A DNA stretch of 10,373 bases from Nitrospira sp. (lineage in GTDB: Bacteria > Nitrospirota > Nitrospiria > Nitrospirales > Nitrospiraceae): assembly GCA_030456405.1 (NCBI GenBank), contig JAKDNQ010000067.1, positions 1 to 10,373 of the forward strand, read 5' to 3'. The notes under the pieces are model-generated. The model ran no database searches and was not told the origin of the DNA. It saw nothing but the letters and a program-made list of their open reading frames with translations. Positions within the stretch are counted from its first letter, which is position 1. Every line of letters starts with the position of its first letter. Below are positions 1-7,250 of this stretch, one piece after another. The position numbers were made by a program, and so were the translations under genes.

Positions 1-3000
1 CCGAACGTACTTGTCATCCTGGACAACTCGGGCAGTATGGGCCGGCGCGCGAACTGTCTCCTCGGGTCGGGCGGAGGAGCCGGCGCCTATGACGCCTGCC
101 CGACGTTCGATGAGACCGACACCTATGGCGGCTTGTTCGATACGCTGAAGTGTTACCAGTACGATAGCACCGACGTTCGGTTCGAGCCGGTAGCCGGAAC
201 GAAAGCCTCCATTTCGGCCAAATGCAATAGCGTGAGCAACGAGTGGGACGGCAACTTCCTCAACTGGATCACGCTACGCCGTATCGACATGGCCAAGGTA
301 GCGCTTATCGGCGGGTCGTGTTCTGTGGCCCGCACAGCCAGCGGGGCCTGTCCTCCAACCGGCGATCCCTCGATGGTCACCATCAAGGGGATCGATTATC
401 GTGCGTTCCCAAGCGGCGCACAAATCTCGACTCCATCCATCACTGTTGGCACCGGTGCGAATCAGACGGATGGGCGTGTCGCGAATAACGTCCTACAAGG
501 GATTTCGCCTGCTCCGGCTCCAACAACCCTTCGATTTCATCTTGGTGGGACGACGGGGAGCGGTCCCTGGCCGCTCATGGGCTGGTTTTGCACCGATAAT
601 GATGCAAGCGTGCCTCCTGCCAATGCGACAGCCTGCACTGAAGGACCAGGAGATGGAAGTGTAGTGGATGGAAGCGATGGATATCTTGAGCAGGGATTCA
701 AGATTGCGGTGGCCCTGCCGACCGAGCCGCTCGGCGTGATTCAGACGACTGGGAACAAAGTTCGATTCGCCCTGATGGAATATCGAGGAGTGAACCCTGC
801 CACCGGAGCAATTGTCTCCAACGACGGTGGCCAGGTCCTGGTGCCCTTCGGATCCTTCCAATATCGGCCACTGAATTCTGGCGCCGGTCCCCAGAATAAG
901 AACAACAACACCGTAGCCATGATCCAGGGAATCGAGGACACCTTCAACGGTGGCAATACGCCGATGGCGGAAACCTTTTATGAGGCGACTCGCTATGTGG
1001 CTCAGGTGGGATCGGAATTCGACACTTCCAACTATGTGTATCCGATCGCATTTTCTCCAGGCGTGGGCTTGGGCGCATCGGGGGCGGGAAGCTTGGGGAC
1101 AGGCGAGGCTAAGGGGTTGACTGGCAGCGAAAGCTGTCCCTCCGGGTATGTCACTGATGCCTGCGGCCGCGATCCCTATTTCTTCGGCAGCAATCATTCA
1201 CCTGCATGGGCCAGTCCCTCCGCGCAGATCCCCTGCTGCAAGACGTTCGTTATTCTCTTCACCGACGGCGACTCGCAGCAGGACCAGGCGATTCCCACGG
1301 CCCTCAGGGATTTCGCGCATGGCGTTCATGGAGTCCACTGTACAGGAGACGACACGAGTAGCCCTACCGCGCCGATCAACACAACATGCAATATGCACCC
1401 GGACACGCCGCCGATCAGCTTGATCCAGGAGCACCGGACCAACTTTAGCGGCAGCGGGTCGCATTTCCTCGACGACGTGGCCTATTGGGCGCATATCACG
1501 GATCTCCGGGCCCCATCGGTGACGGCGCAGGTGCCGGGAAGCGCCACCGTCACGACGATCGAAGCGAGCGGTCGAGACTTGCCCGGTGTGCAGAACGTCA
1601 CGACCTATACGTTTTTCGCCTTCTCCCAGATGCTGAATCGCGAATTTCTGATGCAGGTGGCGAAGCAGGGAGGATTCGAGGACAACAATAATAATAAGAT
1701 TCCGGACAACGGCAGTACGCCGGCTCCGGCGGCCTGCGATCTCGTCGACCTGACGAAGTCCTGCGAGTGGGATTCGGTGAATAACGACACCGGTCTCGCT
1801 GGACGGGACGGCATTCCCGATACGTTTTTCGAATCGTCGGACGTGGTCTTTATGAAAGACAAGCTGACCGACGTAATCACGTCCATCTTGTCCAAGACCT
1901 CGTCCGGTTCTTCGTTGTCGGTCCTCGCCTCTTCGGCGACCGGCGAAGGCGCGCTCTACCAATCCTATTTCTATCCCAAGCTCAAGGATTCGACGCTGAA
2001 CACGACGATCAACTGGCTGGGTTTCACGCACGGCCTGTTCATCGATACGTTCGGCAACATCCGCGAGGATTCGGATCAAAACCAGCGGATGTGGTACAAG
2101 ACCGACAAGATCATCAAAACGCATTTCGACACTGTGCAGAATGAGCTGTTGGTGGACAGGTACGATGACGTGGACGGGAACGGACTGCCCGACGACCAGA
2201 ACAGCGACGGGGTCATCACGACTGCGGATTGCCTCCCCTGCAATCAACCGTTGAGTTCGCTCAAGCCGATCTGGGAAGGAGGCGAGCGGCTCGCCATTCA
2301 AAATACGGCCGACCGTCGCATCCTGACGTGGCTTGACAATCCCGGAGGGACCGCCAACGGGGTCGTGGATTCCGGCGAGGTGATTGAGTTTACCACGGCC
2401 AATTGCACGAGTCTCAGCGATTTCCTTCGGAAGGTCGGAGATGCCTGTACCTCCGGCAGTTCGGCCTACAAGATCATCGATTTCATTCGAGGGAACCAAC
2501 CCTCTGGCATGCGCGACCGGACCAGAACCGTGGGGGCAGCAGGCTCTAAGGTTTGGAAATTTGGCGATTCGATCCATTCCACGCCGACCGAAGTCGGTCC
2601 CCCGCGAGAGCGCTACGATGTGATCTACGGAGATGCGGGCTATGCCGACTTCTATCGCCATTACCGGGATCGTCGGCGGGTCGTCTACGTCGGCGCCAAC
2701 GACGGTATGCTCCACGCGTTCAATGCCGGTTTCTACAAAAGAGGCGACGACCCTCTCACGACAGGCCTAGACGAAGTCGAGCGCGGTTGGTTTACCACCA
2801 CCGCCGTGAGTGGTCCCGGTAGTCGCGGAGCCGTTATGGGAGATGAACTGTGGGGTTTCATCCCTCAAGAATTGTTGCCGCATTTGGAGTGGTTGACCAA
2901 GACGGACTATAACCACGTCTACTATGTCGACCTCAAGCCGAAGGTGACAGAGGCGCGTATCTTCACGGCCGAATCTGCATGTGCTACTGATGCCGGAGAG

Positions 3001-4476
3001 CCTACCAATACGGCCTGCAAGCATCCAGGCGGCTGGGCGACGATTCTCATCGGCGGATTCCGCATGGGTGGCAGTTGCGGACAATGCACAAGTGCGAAAG
3101 GCGCTCCGCCCATGACCATTCCGATCGGTGGGGTGGATCGGACGTTCTACAGTGCCTATTTTGTGCTGGACATTACCGATCCGGAGAGCGATCCGGAGCT
3201 GCTCTGGGTCTTTTCGGATCCAGGTCTTGGCCTGAGCACCAGCTATCCCTCCGTGGTGCGAGTCAATCAAAACGGCACTACCGATACGAAGACCAGCAGC
3301 GCGAATGAAAAATGGTTCATGTTGGTGGGGTCCGGCCCGAACGGCTACGATGCTGACTTCTCGGTCAACACTCAAACTCCCAAACTTTATGCCGTCAATC
3401 TGAAGACTGGTCCTATCGGCGCCGGGAACATGCAGATGTTTCCGGTGGAGAGTGTGTCGGGCTGGAAAGGCATGATAGGGGAGATTATTACCTTCGACAA
3501 GGATCTCGATTTCCGCGTGGACGCGGCCTATATGGGTAGTACCCTCCATGATGGAGCGCTTCCCTGGCGCGGGAAGCTGTATCGATTGACCATGGGAACT
3601 GGGGTGGCTGCGTCTCCAGGTCCACCGCTTGTGGTGGGAGATCCCTTCGGTGTTCAAACCGATGTCACCAAGTGGGGCGTGCTGTCAGGGAGCATGCAAA
3701 CCCCGAACGAACTGCTCAACACCTTCCCTCCACCTCCCGCTGGAACGATTGAGATGGGACCGATCACGACTGCGCCGGCCGTGACGTTGGACGATGCCAA
3801 TAACGTCTGGGTATTTGCAGGAAGCGGTCGGTACTACTCTATGACCGATAAGACCAACGCCGATACGCAATACTTTGTCGGCGTCAAGGACCCGGTGCTC
3901 ACCGGAGGGTGCAATCAGACGACGACGGACTGTTCGCGGAGCGATCTGGTGGATGTCTCTGCCGCGACGGTCTGCGTCTTGGGTCAAGGAGGCTGTGTGG
4001 CAGGGAGCCAAGTCACTGGAGTCGGGGCGGCTCAGAGCTTCCTATCCCTGGTCGGGACTATCCAGAGCAAGCACGGGTGGTATACGACGCTCTCGATCGC
4101 ATCGAGAGAACGCATGATATCGAATCCCATTGTGCTCGGTGGGGCCGTGTTCTTCCCGACTTTCATTCCCGAAAACGACGCCTGTTCATCGACCGGAGAC
4201 AGCAATCTCTATGCGCTGTACTATCGAACCGGTAGCGCCTACTCGAGTCCGATTATCGGATCGACGGCTTCCGGGACGATCAATAAGACGGCGTACATCG
4301 ACAAGGGTGTCGCATCTGCCGTTGCCATCCACGTCGGGTCTCAGGGCCCTGGGGGCAACCCAACCGGCGTAACTGGTTGTGTGCAGGCGAGCTCAAGCGC
4401 CGTAACCTGCGTAAGCATGAACCCGGCCTCGCCGGTCACGAGCCGGTACATTTCCTGGATGCATCGGCGAGATTAG
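1..4476 (+). CDS. pilY1: PilY1-like type IV pilus tip/adhesin protein, 5'-truncated by the window edge
   Basis: PilY1 proteins sit at the type IV pilus tip or cell surface and act in pilus assembly/retraction control, adhesion and surface sensing. The frame is open from base 1, so the true start, with its signal peptide, lies upstream; the ATG at 37 is internal. 1491 residues are visible (numbered here from base 1). The N-terminal part is a vWA domain with all MIDAS elements: DNSGS at 8-12, Thr320 in GGNTPMAE, and TDGD at 421-424. The segment GNFLNWITLRRIDMAKV is typical of PilY1. Residues about 560-795 hold several Asp/Asn-rich calcium-loop-like motifs. The C-terminal half is the PilY1 beta-propeller, with VVYVGANDGMLHAFNAG near 894-910, a GSGRYY motif later, and the ending GVASAVAIHVG ... 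SRYISW. Full-length PilY1 proteins are usually about 1000-1700 residues, so little is missing. Minor pilin genes are expected upstream, but that is not visible. The family assignment is very secure; the symbol is by homology. Confidence 0.93.
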   Translation, partial: PNVLVILDNSGSMGRRANCLLGSGGGAGAYDACPTFDETDTYGGLFDTLKCYQYDSTDVRFEPVAGTKASISAKCNSVSNEWDGNFLNWITLRRIDMAKVALIGGSCSVARTASGACPPTGDPSMVTIKGIDYRAFPSGAQISTPSITVGTGANQTDGRVANNVLQGISPAPAPTTLRFHLGGTTGSGPWPLMGWFCTDNDASVPPANATACTEGPGDGSVVDGSDGYLEQGFKIAVALPTEPLGVIQTTGNKVRFALMEYRGVNPATGAIVSNDGGQVLVPFGSFQYRPLNSGAGPQNKNNNTVAMIQGIEDTFNGGNTPMAETFYEATRYVAQVGSEFDTSNYVYPIAFSPGVGLGASGAGSLGTGEAKGLTGSESCPSGYVTDACGRDPYFFGSNHSPAWASPSAQIPCCKTFVILFTDGDSQQDQAIPTALRDFAHGVHGVHCTGDDTSSPTAPINTTCNMHPDTPPISLIQEHRTNFSGSGSHFLDDVAYWAHITDLRAPSVTAQVPGSATVTTIEASGRDLPGVQNVTTYTFFAFSQMLNREFLMQVAKQGGFEDNNNNKIPDNGSTPAPAACDLVDLTKSCEWDSVNNDTGLAGRDGIPDTFFESSDVVFMKDKLTDVITSILSKTSSGSSLSVLASSATGEGALYQSYFYPKLKDSTLNTTINWLGFTHGLFIDTFGNIREDSDQNQRMWYKTDKIIKTHFDTVQNELLVDRYDDVDGNGLPDDQNSDGVITTADCLPCNQPLSSLKPIWEGGERLAIQNTADRRILTWLDNPGGTANGVVDSGEVIEFTTANCTSLSDFLRKVGDACTSGSSAYKIIDFIRGNQPSGMRDRTRTVGAAGSKVWKFGDSIHSTPTEVGPPRERYDVIYGDAGYADFYRHYRDRRRVVYVGANDGMLHAFNAGFYKRGDDPLTTGLDEVERGWFTTTAVSGPGSRGAVMGDELWGFIPQELLPHLEWLTKTDYNHVYYVDLKPKVTEARIFTAESACATDAGEPTNTACKHPGGWATILIGGFRMGGSCGQCTSAKGAPPMTIPIGGVDRTFYSAYFVLDITDPESDPELLWVFSDPGLGLSTSYPSVVRVNQNGTTDTKTSSANEKWFMLVGSGPNGYDADFSVNTQTPKLYAVNLKTGPIGAGNMQMFPVESVSGWKGMIGEIITFDKDLDFRVDAAYMGSTLHDGALPWRGKLYRLTMGTGVAASPGPPLVVGDPFGVQTDVTKWGVLSGSMQTPNELLNTFPPPPAGTIEMGPITTAPAVTLDDANNVWVFAGSGRYYSMTDKTNADTQYFVGVKDPVLTGGCNQTTTDCSRSDLVDVSAATVCVLGQGGCVAGSQVTGVGAAQSFLSLVGTIQSKHGWYTTLSIASRERMISNPIVLGGAVFFPTFIPENDACSSTGDSNLYALYYRTGSAYSSPIIGSTASGTINKTAYIDKGVASAVAIHVGSQGPGGNPTGVTGCVQASSSAVTCVSMNPASPVTSRYISWMHRRD

Positions 4477-4510
4477 CCGCAATGACGATCTGGTGTGCTC
4501 AGGTTTCGTT

Positions 4511-4542
4511 CGGGGCCTTCTCCCGTAGCGGAGAAGGCCCCG
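4511..4542 (+). terminator. Perfect 13-bp GC-rich hairpin after pilY1, terminator-like
   Basis: The arms 4511-4523 (CGGGGCCTTCTCC) and 4530-4542 (GGAGAAGGCCCCG) are exact reverse complements around a 6-base loop, CGTAGC. The hairpin begins 34 bases after the pilY1 stop. Neither strand shows a T-run after the stem, so it is not a textbook intrinsic terminator. It may be a U-tract-less terminator, a 3'-end stabiliser that sets the pilY1:lipoprotein mRNA ratio, or one copy of a dispersed palindrome. The structure is certain; its role is inferred. Confidence 0.5.
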
Positions 4543-4556
4543 GCGTAGAGCGTGGA

Positions 4557-4574
4557 ATGACCCGCAACACATGA
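4557..4574 (+). promoter_or_regulatory. Possible five-codon leader ORF overlapping the lipoprotein start (ATGA)
   Basis: An ATG at 4557 opens a tiny frame, Met-Thr-Arg-Asn-Thr-stop. Its TGA (4572-4574) overlaps the lipoprotein ATG (4571-4573) in the coupling arrangement ATGA. The lipoprotein lacks a convincing Shine-Dalgarno sequence at the usual distance, and re-initiation from this mini-ORF could compensate. The encoded MTRNT resembles the MTRKPT of the lipoprotein itself, which could also mean a small sequence duplication around the start. This is weak evidence and may be chance. Confidence 0.2.
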
Positions 4575-5533
4575 CTCGAAAGCCTACTCACGTTGCGATC
4601 CTTTTCTTCTTCGCCGCGGTGACGGTCTCTGCCTGCACATCTGAGCCATCAGGCGGAGGCGCAGGGGAGGCCGGCGGCCTCCATCAAGAGAATACTCCCC
4701 CGTCCGTTCACGCGATCACGTTTCAACCCAATCCCATTCTATTGAGTGAGCCAGTGGGCGTATTTGCGGATGCGCTCGATCCAGATCACGATCAAGTGAC
4801 CTTTCGCTATCAATGGTTCGTCAACAATAAACGAGTGCCGGACGAGACCAGGTCTGTATTGTCGCCTTCCATGCTTAAGCGAGGTGACCGTGTGAGGGTC
4901 GAGGTCGTACCGCACGATGGCAAGGTGGAGGGGGTGTCAGGCTGGGTCGAACAAGTGGTCGGAAATACGCCGCCGATGGTTTCGAGTCTCCAGTTCGAGA
5001 CAGAGAACTTCCGTCTTGGCGACCGTCTTCAGGTTAAAGTCGAAGCGACCGATGCGGATAGCGACGAGATTCGGTATGTGTTCCGATGGTGGAGAAACGG
5101 GGCTGTCGCAGAGGGGGAAGAGAATTTTCTCGATACGGCCGGATTCAAGCAGAAAGATGCCGTCATGGTCGAAGTGGTTCCCCATGATGCTACGGGACAG
5201 GGCAAGCCGTTCCGCATCGATCCCTTGTACATCGGGAATAGCCAGCCACAGATTGTGAGTGTGCCTCCGGTTGCGACCGGTCGAGAGCGGTATGAATATG
5301 CAGTGAAGGCGACCGATCTCGACGGGGACACCATGAACTATCAGCTTGAAGACGCTCCTTCAGGGATGACCATAAATAGAGAAACCGGTCACATTCTGTG
5401 GGACATGAGCCGTGCCTCCGCTGGAACGCATCGAGTCAGGGTCATCGCTGAAGATGGCCAGGGGGGCAAGGCTTTTCAAGAGTTCGCCATTGCGCTCGCG
5501 CCTCCTGATCCTCCAAAGCCAGCGGGAGCATGA
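4571..5533 (+). CDS. Lipoprotein with tandem Ig-like repeats and a cadherin/He_PIG-like domain
   Basis: Predicted 320-residue lipoprotein. Residues 1-21 form a signal peptide (Arg/Lys near the N-terminus, hydrophobic core VAILFFFAAV) ending in the lipobox VSAC, with Cys22 as the lipidation site. A Gly/Ser-rich linker follows to about 40. Residues 42-130 and 131-222 are two copies of one Ig-like unit: each starts NTPP, has an Asp-rich DPDHD or DADSDE strand turn, an aromatic FRYQW or FRWW strand, and ends near VEVVPHD. Residues about 223-311 resemble the He_PIG/dystroglycan-type cadherin fold (YAVKATDLDGDTMNYQL, GMTINRETGHILW), with possible calcium-binding Asp residues. The tail is Pro-rich. 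It has no catalytic motif, so a structural or binding role at the outer membrane is likely. It follows the pilY1-like gene by 94 bases on the same strand, suggesting a role linked to the pilus or cell surface; this is inference. I do not recognise a named gene. The ATG at 4571 is chosen because it gives an intact signal peptide. Confidence 0.85.
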   Translation: MTRKPTHVAILFFFAAVTVSACTSEPSGGGAGEAGGLHQENTPPSVHAITFQPNPILLSEPVGVFADALDPDHDQVTFRYQWFVNNKRVPDETRSVLSPSMLKRGDRVRVEVVPHDGKVEGVSGWVEQVVGNTPPMVSSLQFETENFRLGDRLQVKVEATDADSDEIRYVFRWWRNGAVAEGEENFLDTAGFKQKDAVMVEVVPHDATGQGKPFRIDPLYIGNSQPQIVSVPPVATGRERYEYAVKATDLDGDTMNYQLEDAPSGMTINRETGHILWDMSRASAGTHRVRVIAEDGQGGKAFQEFAIALAPPDPPKPAGA

Positions 5534-5561
5534 CGGGCTGCCGACGAATACCCACTGGCGC

Positions 5562-5591
5562 TTGTCACACCTTTCCTCGGTTTGTTAGAAT
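5562..5591 (+). promoter_or_regulatory. Sigma-70-like extended -10 promoter for phoH-ybeY
   Basis: A -35-like TTGTCA (5562-5567, 5/6 to consensus) lies 18 bases before a -10-like TAGAAT (5586-5591, 5/6). The -10 is preceded by TGT, giving an extended -10. Transcription would start near 5598, about 36 bases before the phoH start. It is the best promoter-like match I found in the window and sits in a 100-base gap at the point where gene function changes from surface proteins to RNA metabolism. Confidence 0.6.
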
Positions 5592-5610
5592 CATTCCAAT
5601 ACTGCCGCAG

Positions 5611-5618
5611 GGAGGGAG
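5611..5618 (+). promoter_or_regulatory. Strong Shine-Dalgarno, unusually far from the phoH GTG
   Basis: GGAGGGAG is an excellent anti-SD match, but it ends 15 bases before the GTG at 5634, more than the usual 5-10. No ATG, GTG or TTG lies in frame between them. The encoded start VRRLKLREG fits the PhoH family N-terminus, so the GTG is kept. A weak local fold between the two elements could shorten the effective distance. Confidence 0.5.
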
Positions 5619-5633
5619 CACGCCTTAGCGCTT

Positions 5634-6704
5634 GTGCGTAGACTTAAACTCAGAGAAGGCACCAACACTGCCGTGTTGTTCGGTCACCACGACCGGCACC
5701 TCAAGCTGATCGAAGAAGACCTCGGTGTGCGCCTCTCGGCGCGTGGAGAAGAACTCACCCTCGATGGTACGGCAGATGCCACCCGCCATGCGGAACGTGT
5801 GCTCACGGAACTTGCCACCCTCGCCAACGACGGGATGGTTCTCCAGCCGGACGACATTACCCACGCCTTGAACGCTCTGCGACAGAGTCCCGACACTCCG
5901 ATCAAAGAACTCCTCTCCAACGCAGCGACAATTGTCACCAAGAAACGGTTTGTTGCGCCAAAAACGCCGACACAAAAATCCTATATCGAAGCCATCGAGA
6001 CGCATGACATCGTGATCGGCATCGGCCCCGCCGGCACAGGCAAGACCTATTTAGCAATGGCCATGGCGGTGAGCGCATTGCTGAAGAAAGAAGTGAGCCG
6101 CATTATTTTGGCGCGACCGGCTGTTGAGGCTGGCGAGAAGCTTGGATTCCTGCCCGGCGATCTGTACGCCAAAGTGAATCCTTATCTCCGCCCGCTATAC
6201 GATGCGCTGTTCGATATGATGGATATGGAGCGTGCCTCGCGCGCAATTGAGCGGGGTGATATTGAGATTGCGCCGCTCGGGTTTATGCGAGGCCGCACAC
6301 TGAACGACTCGTTCGTCATTCTCGATGAAGCGCAGAATGCCACAGCGGAACAAATGAAAATGTTTCTCACACGGCTCGGGTTCCACTCCAAAGTAGTTGT
6401 CACCGGCGATATTACTCAGGTAGATCTGCCGCCTGAACGAGTTTCCGGTCTGATCGAAGTGCGGGACATTCTGCGAGACATCGAGGGCATTGCATTCGTC
6501 TATTTCGACGAACGGGACGTGGTCCGTCACAAGCTGGTACAGGACATTATTAAGGCCTACGATCAGCATCAGATTCCTCTTCAGTCTTCAGATCCCCCAT
6601 CTGGTACAGGAGGACGGCGACCGTCGCCGGCGCCGCAAAATAAACATCCGAAGCCCGCCACTCCTTCCTCTCCAACTACGGGTTCTTGGGGCCAGTCACA
6701 TTAA
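5634..6704 (+). CDS. phoH: PhoH-like ATPase (PhoH/PhoL family)
   Basis: Cytoplasmic P-loop ATPase of the PhoH-L family, linked by conservation and context to RNA handling and to YbeY; its exact substrate is not settled. It has 356 residues with a GTG start. Residues about 13-65 look like the N-terminal KH-like RNA-binding region (LFGHHDRHLKLIEEDLGVRL). The ATPase core has Walker A GPAGTGKT at 131-138 and Walker B VILDEAQNAT with Asp231-Glu232. Other family hallmarks are RPAVEAGEKLGFLPGD, GFMRGRTLNDSF, and GDITQVDLP near the end of the core. The last roughly 40 residues are a Pro/Ser/Gly-rich tail that looks disordered; it is longer than a minimal PhoH-L end, and only its last base overlaps ybeY. 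The gene is followed directly by ybeY; the 7TM-HD hydrolase gene often found between them in other bacteria is absent. The extended -10 promoter just upstream probably drives it. Symbol phoL or ybeZ would also be used. Confidence 0.95.
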   Translation: MRRLKLREGTNTAVLFGHHDRHLKLIEEDLGVRLSARGEELTLDGTADATRHAERVLTELATLANDGMVLQPDDITHALNALRQSPDTPIKELLSNAATIVTKKRFVAPKTPTQKSYIEAIETHDIVIGIGPAGTGKTYLAMAMAVSALLKKEVSRIILARPAVEAGEKLGFLPGDLYAKVNPYLRPLYDALFDMMDMERASRAIERGDIEIAPLGFMRGRTLNDSFVILDEAQNATAEQMKMFLTRLGFHSKVVVTGDITQVDLPPERVSGLIEVRDILRDIEGIAFVYFDERDVVRHKLVQDIIKAYDQHQIPLQSSDPPSGTGGRRPSPAPQNKHPKPATPSSPTTGSWGQSH

Positions 6705-7168
6705 TGCCGGTCCATATGCAGAGTCAGGTCCGACGTTTCATGTTCGATCAGGCGCATCTGAAACACTCGGCACGAACGATTCTGGCCGACATCGGAGAAC
6801 CGTCGGCGGAGCTGGGCATCCTGCTCGTGGGCAATCAGCGGATGCGGAGCTTGAATCTCCGGTATCGGGGAAAGAATCGCACGACCGATGTGCTGGCCTT
6901 TGCTGTACGAGAGGCCATGGCGCCTCATGCCCCGTGTCTTACGCCAACCATGCTGGGTGATGTGGTGATAGCCGTGCCGGAGGCAGCCCGCCAAGCTAAA
7001 CAGGGCCAGCGATCGCTGGACGAAGAGTTGATGGTGCTGTTGATCCATGGCATTCTGCATCTCTGCGGCTACGATCACGAGGGGAGTGAAAAAGAAGCGC
7101 GCCGGATGCATCGTCGTGAACGGATGATTCTGCGGTCGCTTGCGCAGTTGCCGAAACGAGCGAATTGA
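6704..7168 (+). CDS. ybeY: Endoribonuclease YbeY (16S rRNA maturation)
   Basis: YbeY is a zinc-dependent single-strand endoribonuclease involved in 16S rRNA 3'-end maturation and late ribosome quality control. The signature HGILHLCGYDH lies at 115-125, with His115, His119 and His125 as the expected metal ligands. Upstream are the family segments LNLRYRGKNRTTDVLAFAV and LGDVVIAVPEA. Length is 154 residues, normal for YbeY. I choose the ATG at 6704: its A is the last base of the phoH TAA (TAATG), an overlap typical of translational coupling, and it gives a family-like N-terminus (MPVHMQSQVRR). A TTG at 6686 would extend into phoH, and an ATG at 6716 is a possible shorter start. A short insert-like stretch (REAMAPHAPCLTP) sits between the beta-strands. 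Function with the adjacent PhoH in RNA metabolism is well supported by conserved synteny. Confidence 0.95.
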   Translation: MPVHMQSQVRRFMFDQAHLKHSARTILADIGEPSAELGILLVGNQRMRSLNLRYRGKNRTTDVLAFAVREAMAPHAPCLTPTMLGDVVIAVPEAARQAKQGQRSLDEELMVLLIHGILHLCGYDHEGSEKEARRMHRRERMILRSLAQLPKRAN

Positions 7169-7184
7169 AGGCATCAGGATTCGA

Positions 7185-7204
7185 CCTTTCGGCAAACTCA
7201 GGGC
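7185..7204 (+). repeat. Possible degenerate copy of a dispersed CCCTTCGGCAAGCTCAGGGC-type repeat
   Basis: In the 82-base ybeY-ftsY gap, the 20 bases from 7185 match, with two substitutions, a short sequence I recall as scattered between genes in many environmental bacterial genomes; its translation appears in databases as PFGKLRA-like peptides. Only one copy is recognisable here, so its repeat nature rests on recalled knowledge and not on this window. It is followed by GC-rich sequence (GCATCGAGCCGAGG) that could be the rest of the unit. Confidence 0.4.
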
Positions 7205-7239
7205 ATCGAGCCGAGGATCGCATCGCATATCATGGGGCA

Positions 7240-7243
7240 GGGG
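7240..7243 (+). promoter_or_regulatory. Shine-Dalgarno that fixes the ftsY start
   Basis: A GGGG core in GCAGGGGTAG ends 7 bases before the ATG at 7251. In-frame upstream starts, which would extend the protein into ybeY and through the repeat-like sequence, lack such a site. This supports the 312-residue form of FtsY. Confidence 0.65.
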
Positions 7244-7250
7244 TAGATCT

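Noticed and set aside
37..39. ATG at 37 as the start of the PilY1-like gene
   Set aside because: The codons before it continue in frame (PNVLVILDNSGSM) and contain the essential MIDAS residues, so the start must be upstream of the window.
1198..2715. A 505-codon open frame on the minus strand inside pilY1
   Set aside because: It lies wholly opposite a clearly recognised protein. Its translation is Arg/Gly/Ile-rich without recognisable motifs, as expected for the mirror of GC-rich codons, and no SD or neighbouring minus-strand gene supports it.
2767..3657. A 296-codon minus-strand frame inside pilY1
   Set aside because: It is the same kind of antisense shadow of the propeller domain, with no family resemblance.
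4377..4574. A 65-codon plus-strand frame bridging pilY1 and the lipoprotein gene
   Set aside because: Its first half overlaps pilY1 in another frame and its second half encodes the hairpin. It has no motif or good SD. Only its last five codons are noted, as a possible leader ORF.
6686..6703. TTG at 6686 as the ybeY start
   Set aside because: It would overlap phoH by 19 bases and add residues not typical of YbeY. The ATG at 6704 fits both the overlap pattern and the family N-terminus.
7140..7250. Longer FtsY beginning inside ybeY
   Set aside because: The extra residues come from the ybeY end and the repeat-like gap sequence and are unlike an FtsY A domain. The ATG at 7251 has a proper SD and the normal N-domain start.
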